From: Thermaerobacillus caldiproteolyticus
GTDB taxonomy: Bacteria > Bacillota > Bacilli > Bacillales > Anoxybacillaceae
DNA length: 64,000 nt
Direction of reading: 5' to 3'
Assembly (NCBI RefSeq): GCF_013761245.1
Contig: NZ_JACDUT010000002.1
Coordinates: forward strand, 124,001 to 188,000
Below are positions 59,075 to 64,000 of the stretch, in pieces (the stretch's first letter is position 1; every line of letters begins with the position of its first letter). Under the pieces are notes generated by a model, which did no database searches, was not told the DNA's origin, and saw nothing but the letters and a program-made list of their open reading frames with translations. The translations under genes were made by a program, and so were the position numbers.

Positions 59075-60142
59075 TTACTCGACTTTTAGACTCATTAAAT
59101 ATTTCGTCAGAGCATTAATTTGCTCATCAGTCAAGTTTCCATATGTACCCGCCATTTTATTCCCTGGTTTCACACTATTAGGATCTTTCAACCATTTTTT
59201 TAAGTTGGCTTCAGTATGATCTAAAATACCAGCAATGCGTTCGCGATCGCCAAAGTTTGCTAAGTTTGGCGCCGTACGAGCTTGTTCTGGGCGCTTGTCA
59301 ACCGGAGTAACGGCATGACACCCAATACAGCTTTTATTGAAGATTTCTTCACCTTGTTTAGCAACTGGATCAGTTACAACAGGCTTAGCGTGTTTCATTT
59401 TTTCTACCCATTGATCAAATTCTTTTCTAGGCAACGCTTTTACTTTAAAGTCCATTAACGCGTGCGACGGACCGCAAAGCTCCGCACATTTTCCGTAGAA
59501 AATACCGCCCGCTTTGTCTGCCGCCTTTTGGTCAAATTCTAACCAAAATTGGTTTTTATTCTCTGTGTTTGTATCCATTTTTCCGCCGACGGCTGGAATC
59601 CAGAACGAGTGTTTTACGTCAGATGATTTTAAGTTAAAATACACTCGCTGGTTTGTCGGAACAACTAAATCTTGGCTTGTAATAATGCCGTAGTCAGGGT
59701 ATTCGAATTCCCACCAATAAAGATTCGCACGAACATTGACCACAACGGTATTTTTGTCGCGCTTCTCCTTATTCATTGGCTTCACATCAGCAAGCTTAAA
59801 TGTTGCAGAAACCGTCGGAACTGCCAAAATAATTAAAAGTAAAATCGGAATGACAGTCCAAATAATTTCAAGCTTATGGCTTCCTTCCACTTGCTTTGGA
59901 ATTTTCTTTTCTTCACCTTTACGTTGCCGGAAGCGAATGACAACGTATACAAAGATAATCGTGACAACAATAATTACAAGAACCATAATGGCCGTACTGA
60001 GCAGCATAAGTGAATACTGCATATGTGCTACTTCACCGGCTGGCTGAAGCGTCGATAAAAACGGCTTGCCACAGCCAGCTAATAGAAGCGCCATTACACT
60101 AAAAAGAGAAAATAAGCGCCAATTGAGTAGCCATTTTTTCAT
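59075..60142 (-). CDS. ctaC: Cytochrome c oxidase subunit II with fused cytochrome c (caa3)
   Basis: Lipoprotein subunit (355 aa) with signal peptide and lipobox (LLLAGC), two membrane spans, the CuA site (GKCAELCGPSHALM, near 225) and a C-terminal cytochrome c domain (CIGCHAVTP haem-binding motif, and GNKMAGTYGNLTD with the axial methionine). The fusion to cytochrome c defines caa3 oxidases. The ATG at 60140-60142 has a GAGGGG stretch upstream. Confidence 0.97.
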   Translation of the reverse strand: MKKWLLNWRLFSLFSVMALLLAGCGKPFLSTLQPAGEVAHMQYSLMLLSTAIMVLVIIVVTIIFVYVVIRFRQRKGEEKKIPKQVEGSHKLEIIWTVIPILLLIILAVPTVSATFKLADVKPMNKEKRDKNTVVVNVRANLYWWEFEYPDYGIITSQDLVVPTNQRVYFNLKSSDVKHSFWIPAVGGKMDTNTENKNQFWLEFDQKAADKAGGIFYGKCAELCGPSHALMDFKVKALPRKEFDQWVEKMKHAKPVVTDPVAKQGEEIFNKSCIGCHAVTPVDKRPEQARTAPNLANFGDRERIAGILDHTEANLKKWLKDPNSVKPGNKMAGTYGNLTDEQINALTKYLMSLKVE

Positions 60143-60222
60143 AGCCTAATCAAACCCCTCTTTCTTTAAATAAAATATATAAATTCTTTCTCTGAAGTAT
60201 TAGAAAGAATTATAAACAAGCT

Positions 60223-61149
60223 TTAGTCAATCGTGACAATGACCATCGTAACAAATAAAATTGTTAAATAATTTAACGAATAGATAAACATCCATTTTGC
60301 CCATTTAATGTCATCTTTCATTTTAAATCCGTAAAGTCCTAAAACAAGCCAACCCACATTTAATAACGTAGCAATGATTAAAAATGGGACGCCTAGAGAA
60401 AACAAATAAAATGGAAGTGGCAATAAGCAAGCAACCCAAACGACAATTTGCCGCTTTGTCATCGCAAAACCATGAACGACTGGCAACATTGGAATTCCTG
60501 CAGCGCGATACTCCTCGCAACGCTTCATCGCCAAAGCTAAGAAATGAGGTGGCTGCCATAAAAACATTAGCAAGAATAAAACGAGCGGAACCACATGGAA
60601 GTGCGGGTCAACTGCTGTCCAACCAATCACAGGAGGTACCGCACCAGAAACGCTCCCAATCACTGTATTTAACGTGTAATTCCGCTTAGACCACATCGTA
60701 TATAAAAATACGTATGTGATAACGCCAATCAATCCAACGATAGCTGCTGTTACCGTTGTCATTAACAAGCTAAGCGTTCCCACGACCGTAAGAAGAATGC
60801 CTAGCCATAGGACACGCTTTGGATCCATCGTTCCTGTAACAGTCGGTCTTGTTTTCGTCCGCTCCATTAAATGGTCAATATCGCGGTCGATAAAGTTATT
60901 TAAGCTACAAGAACCAGCAATGATCAGCGCAGACCCAAAAAGGGTGAAAAACACGATCTGAAGGTTTTCTAGAAAACCTTCTCCCATAAAATAAAAAGCT
61001 AGCCATAAACCTGTAAACGTAGTAATTAAATTAGAATTGACAATTCCAATTTTCACAACAGATAAAATTTCTTTCCACACATTTATATGCTCGTGAGGAC
61101 GTTCATTCGCTTGAACAGTCGCTTCATCGATTGCTCTCGGATTAGCCAT
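60223..61149 (-). CDS. ctaB: Protohaem IX farnesyltransferase (haem O synthase)
   Basis: UbiA-family membrane prenyltransferase (308 aa, nine spans). [20 protein letters not shown] carries the aspartate-rich Mg-prenyl-diphosphate site near 105, and NFIVVQPHFLAL-like [20 protein letters not shown] gives the second. It makes haem O, which CtaA turns into haem A for the oxidase. The ATG at 61147-61149 has AAGGAGGAATG upstream. It is divergent from ctaA and about 80 bases upstream of ctaC. Confidence 0.97.
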   Translation of the reverse strand: MANPRAIDEATVQANERPHEHINVWKEILSVVKIGIVNSNLITTFTGLWLAFYFMGEGFLENLQIVFFTLFGSALIIAGSCSLNNFIDRDIDHLMERTKTRPTVTGTMDPKRVLWLGILLTVVGTLSLLMTTVTAAIVGLIGVITYVFLYTMWSKRNYTLNTVIGSVSGAVPPVIGWTAVDPHFHVVPLVLFLLMFLWQPPHFLALAMKRCEEYRAAGIPMLPVVHGFAMTKRQIVVWVACLLPLPFYLFSLGVPFLIIATLLNVGWLVLGLYGFKMKDDIKWAKWMFIYSLNYLTILFVTMVIVTID

Positions 61150-61570
61150 GATTCATTCCTCCTTACTGCAGCGTAAAACCATTGCGCCGACTTACCAAAA
61201 ACTATATATCTTACCGTATTGTAACACATTTTTAAATGAAACGTGTTGTCTCTATATATTAAATCACATTTTCTTGACGAATTGTGAATTTTTTTTGAAT
61301 AATTTGTGTCAAATTTTCGTAGCAGTGGAAATGGCACGTTATAAATAATAAAAAACGAAAGCGCTTTAATTATATATTTCATTAATATTTCTAGCAAACT
61401 TATCGGCAATATTCAAGATTTTTCAATATAATTAAGCGGAGATTTGTTTTTCCAGCAAGATATATTGTAAAATGGTGTTGATTTATGCTAATGTGTTTGG
61501 CATAGCTAAACCTATACCTTACTAGATTATTGACATCATTTCGATTTTTCTATACAAGAAGGTGAAGATT
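61150..61570. promoter_or_regulatory. Divergent ctaB-ctaA control region
   Basis: 420-base AT-rich gap. Plus-strand TTGTGAAT (61282-61289) and TTTGTGTCA (61303-61311) resemble the ResD-binding sequence TTTGTGAAT, and CGAAAGCGCTTTAA (61356-61369) is a near match to a catabolite-responsive element for CcpA. In B. subtilis ctaA is ResD-activated. I could not settle on a single sigma-A promoter for either gene. Confidence 0.5.
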
Positions 61571-62536
61571 TTGCAGCGTTCATTAAAATGGTTTTCCTTA
61601 TTAACGACATTGGCGATGTTATTTGTGCTGATTGGAGGGGCTTTAGTAACAAAAACTGGATCTGGCATGGGGTGTGGTCGTTCTTGGCCGCTTTGCAACG
61701 GCGAGCTTATTCCCTCCACAATTACTCCCGAATTAGTCATCGAGCTTAGCCATCGCGTCGTGTCCGGTCTAGCCGGAGTGATGGTGCTCGTATTATCGGT
61801 TTGGGTATGGCGCGCGATTGGGCATATTCGCGAAACAAAGTTTTTAGCGATCGTTTCGTTTGTTTTTCTCGTCCTTCAAGGTTTAATTGGCGCAGCAGCT
61901 GTCGTATGGGGACAGTCTGGTTTTGTTCTTGCCTTACATTTTGGAATTTCGCTTATTTCGTTCGCCTCTGTGTTCTTATTGACATTGTTAATTTTTGAAG
62001 TCGATAAAAAATTTGATGCCGAATCGTTAGTCATCGATTCAAAAATGAAATTTCATATTTACGGAATTATCGCTTATTGTTATATCGTCGTCTATACAGG
62101 CGCGCTTGTGCGTCATAAACATGCGAGCTTAGCGTGTCCTAGTTGGCCACTTTGCTCGAATACGCGCATCATTCCTGTTCAACTTCACGAATGGATTCAA
62201 ATGGGGCATCGTCTAGCTGCTGGTTTGATTATCATTTGGATTTTCATTGCGACTGTTCGCGCCGTGAAGTATCATAAGCATCAACGCGTGATTTATTGGG
62301 GATGGATCGCTGCATTCATTCTTGTATTGTTGCAAATGGGAACCGGCGCACTCATCGTGTTTACAGAATTGAATTTATACGTTGCCTTAGCGCATGCCCT
62401 CTTTATCTCTTGTTTATTTGGCGTACTCAGTTATTTAATGCTGCTAGCTGTACGCAGCAAGCGCAATCAGCAACAACAACTGTCATTGAAGCAAGAACAA
62501 GAGGTACAAACCATTTCGTCAATGATTGTAAAATAA
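61571..62536 (+). CDS. ctaA: Haem A synthase
   Basis: Membrane monooxygenase that oxidises haem O to haem A (321 aa, eight spans). Motifs: [20 protein letters not shown] (conserved cysteine pair), [34 protein letters not shown]-like second cysteine pair, and MGHRLAAGL with axial histidines. I choose the TTG at 61571-61573, because AAGGTG lies six bases upstream and the N-terminus then resembles B. subtilis CtaA; a GTG at 61562 is possible. Confidence 0.95.
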   Translation: MQRSLKWFSLLTTLAMLFVLIGGALVTKTGSGMGCGRSWPLCNGELIPSTITPELVIELSHRVVSGLAGVMVLVLSVWVWRAIGHIRETKFLAIVSFVFLVLQGLIGAAAVVWGQSGFVLALHFGISLISFASVFLLTLLIFEVDKKFDAESLVIDSKMKFHIYGIIAYCYIVVYTGALVRHKHASLACPSWPLCSNTRIIPVQLHEWIQMGHRLAAGLIIIWIFIATVRAVKYHKHQRVIYWGWIAAFILVLLQMGTGALIVFTELNLYVALAHALFISCLFGVLSYLMLLAVRSKRNQQQQLSLKQEQEVQTISSMIVK

Positions 62537-62568
62537 AAAAAGCGCTGGATGTTTCCAGCGCTTTTTTC
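62535..62568 (+). terminator. Intrinsic terminator downstream of ctaA
   Basis: Plus strand AGCGCTGGA / TCCAGCGCT hairpin (62541-62562) followed by six T. Confidence 0.9.
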
Positions 62569-62715
62569 TTATCCAGCTCTCCGCTGCCAAATGACCTCCC
62601 TCTCGGCGTCAAACACCCCTGCGGATGAAGAACATTTATCTTCAAGGAAGCTAGGATAGCAACATTCACCGCTTACTCGCAGGACGTGGCAGTATTAGGA
62701 AAAACTGAACCGCTT
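62566..62715 (-). repeat. Degenerate intergenic repeat copy F (ctaA-pycA gap)
   Basis: Read on the minus strand: CTGCCACGTCCTGCGAG, GGTGAATGTTGCTATCCTAG, GGTGTTTGACGCCGAGAGGG and an end GAGCTGGATAAGAAAA. The copy near 48326 has TGCCTACGTCCTGTGGG then GGCGAAATGTTTCCATCCTA in the same order, so this is an inverted copy of the family. It fills the gap. Confidence 0.55.
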
Positions 62716-62724
62716 TCTCTTTTT

Positions 62725-64000
62725 TTATTTTGTCAGCTCAATCAGCAAATCACCTGTTTGAATCGCATCTCCATTTTTCACATAAATATCTTTAATAATT
62801 CCAGAAAACGGTGCTTGCACCGTCGTTTCCATTTTCATCGCTTCTGTAATCATCAAATGATCGCCCTTGTTTACTTTTTCACCTTTTTCCACTAACACTT
62901 TCACGACCGTTCCCGGCATAGTTGCTGCAATATGATTTGGATTCGTTCGATCTGCTTTTACCCGCTCGGCAACGGCTGACTTAATGCTTTCATCGCGAAT
63001 GATGACTTCACGCGGTTGTCCGTTCAATTCAAAATAGACGACACGCGTGCCATCCGCTTGCGGCTGACCGATGGCGACTAATTTGACAATTAGCGTTTTT
63101 CCTTTTTCAATTTCGACTTCAATTTCTTCTCCGAGCCGCATGCCATACAGGAACGTCGGCGTATCAAGAACGGAGATATCACCGAATTTTTCGACCGTTT
63201 GTGTATATTCAAGAAATACTTTCGGATAAAGGGCATAGGCGATCGCATCAAAATCCGTTACTTCCCGATCTAACGTATGGAACAATTCTTCTTTAATTTT
63301 GTTAAAATCAACTGGCTCTAACAATTCTCCCGGTCTGACCGTAATCGGTTCACGCCCTTTTAAAATGATGCGCTGCAACTCTTTCGGGAAGCCGCCGTGC
63401 GGTTGTCCTAAATACCCTTCGAACATTTCGACGACGGAATCCGGAAAATCAAGCGTTTCCCCGCGCTCATAAATATCTTTTTCCGTCAAATTGTTTTGCA
63501 CCATATAAAGCGCCATATCCCCAACGACCTTAGAAGACGGTGTCACTTTGACAATATCGCCAAACATATCGTTAACGCGGCGATACATTTCTTTTACTTC
63601 ATCCCAACGGTCTCCGAGTCCGACAGCTTTCGCTTGTTGCTGAAGATTGCTATATTGTCCGCCTGGCATTTCATGCATGTATACTTCCGTATGCGGAGCA
63701 TTCATGCCGCTTTCAAACTCTTGATAAAACTTGCGAACATCTTCCCAATAACGAGAAAGTTGTTCTAGTCCATTAATGTCGATATGTGGTGCGCGTTCTG
63801 TTCCTTCTAACGCGTAATACAACGTATTGGCACTTGGTTGCGATGTTAACCCTGCCATGGAACTAACGGCCACATCAACAATATCGACTCCCGCTTCAAT
63901 CGCTTTAGCGTACATATAAATGCCGTTTCCGCTCGTGTCATGCGTATGAAGATGAATCGGAATGTCCACCGTTTCTTTTAGCGCAGAAATAAGCACATAG
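62725..64000 (-). CDS. pycA: Pyruvate carboxylase, C-terminal part
   Basis: Biotin enzyme making oxaloacetate from pyruvate and bicarbonate. Only the last 425 or so residues (of about 1150 in Bacillus) are in the window; the N-terminal biotin-carboxylase part lies beyond the right edge. Visible are the end of the carboxyltransferase domain (HTHDTSGNGIYMYAKAIEAG, VSSMAGLTSQPSANTLYYAL), the tetramerisation region, and the C-terminal biotinyl domain with ITEAMKMETTVQAPFSG, where the lysine is biotinylated. The gene's start is not seen. Its location after ctaA matches B. subtilis. Confidence 0.95.
   Translation of the reverse strand, partial: YVLISALKETVDIPIHLHTHDTSGNGIYMYAKAIEAGVDIVDVAVSSMAGLTSQPSANTLYYALEGTERAPHIDINGLEQLSRYWEDVRKFYQEFESGMNAPHTEVYMHEMPGGQYSNLQQQAKAVGLGDRWDEVKEMYRRVNDMFGDIVKVTPSSKVVGDMALYMVQNNLTEKDIYERGETLDFPDSVVEMFEGYLGQPHGGFPKELQRIILKGREPITVRPGELLEPVDFNKIKEELFHTLDREVTDFDAIAYALYPKVFLEYTQTVEKFGDISVLDTPTFLYGMRLGEEIEVEIEKGKTLIVKLVAIGQPQADGTRVVYFELNGQPREVIIRDESIKSAVAERVKADRTNPNHIAATMPGTVVKVLVEKGEKVNKGDHLMITEAMKMETTVQAPFSGIIKDIYVKNGDAIQTGDLLIELTK

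Overview
The window looks like a chromosomal segment of a thermophilic, spore-forming Bacillaceae, most likely Anoxybacillus or a close relative. Gene order follows the Bacillus subtilis pyr / divIVA-ylm / spoIIG / dcw / ylb / cta / pycA region, read here in reverse. Base composition is moderate, far below the GC of Geobacillus. Sporulation regulators (SpoIIGA, sigma-E, sigma-G, SpoVD, SpoVE, YlbJ/SpoVV, GerR-like) and T-box and PyrR riboregulation all point to Firmicutes. The genus is inferred; the family is well supported. Most genes are on the minus strand.

Region by region. 1-5220: pyr operon (pyrR, pyrP, pyrB, pyrC, carA start) with a sigma-A promoter and three PyrR attenuators. 5216-6594: rluD and lspA. 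6680-9830: ileS with an isoleucine T-box leader. 9827-13792: divIVA, ylmH, ylmG, sepF, ylmE, ylmD, ylmC. 13862-16569: sigG, sigE, spoIIGA. 16985-34668: division and cell-wall (dcw) cluster from ftsZ back to rsmH. 34688-39228: bshC, a DUF3397 gene, panE, a GerR-like regulator and an enoyl-CoA hydratase. 39541-46009: rpmF, ylbN, ylbM, ylbL, ylbK, ylbJ, coaD, rsmD. 46137-46343: a probable CsfG sporulation RNA. 46363-54398: ylbG to ylbB-type genes mixed with less familiar ones. 54568-62536: DUF420 gene, ctaG, caa3 oxidase ctaCDEF, ctaB, ctaA. The right edge holds the C-terminal part of pycA.

Where it differs from the B. subtilis layout: murG is missing between spoVE and murB, mraZ is missing in front of rsmH, and ylyA is missing between ileS and lspA. 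A 149-aa protein resembling an isolated Mur-ligase N-terminal domain sits between murE and mraY. An enoyl-CoA hydratase separates rpmF from the gerR-like gene. A small lipoprotein gene lies between ylbF and ylbE.

The least explained structure is a family of degenerate intergenic repeats (about 120-280 bp) sharing an ATAAGAAAAG-type end and internal blocks. I see convincing or likely copies near 16604, 39284, 48326, 49428 and 62566, and a weak one near 54479. No intact transposon, prophage, CRISPR array, tRNA or rRNA gene was seen. No defence or biosynthetic island is visible; the window is core chromosome, and its novelty is in gene losses, the isolated Mur-like domain, the repeats and some regulatory sites.
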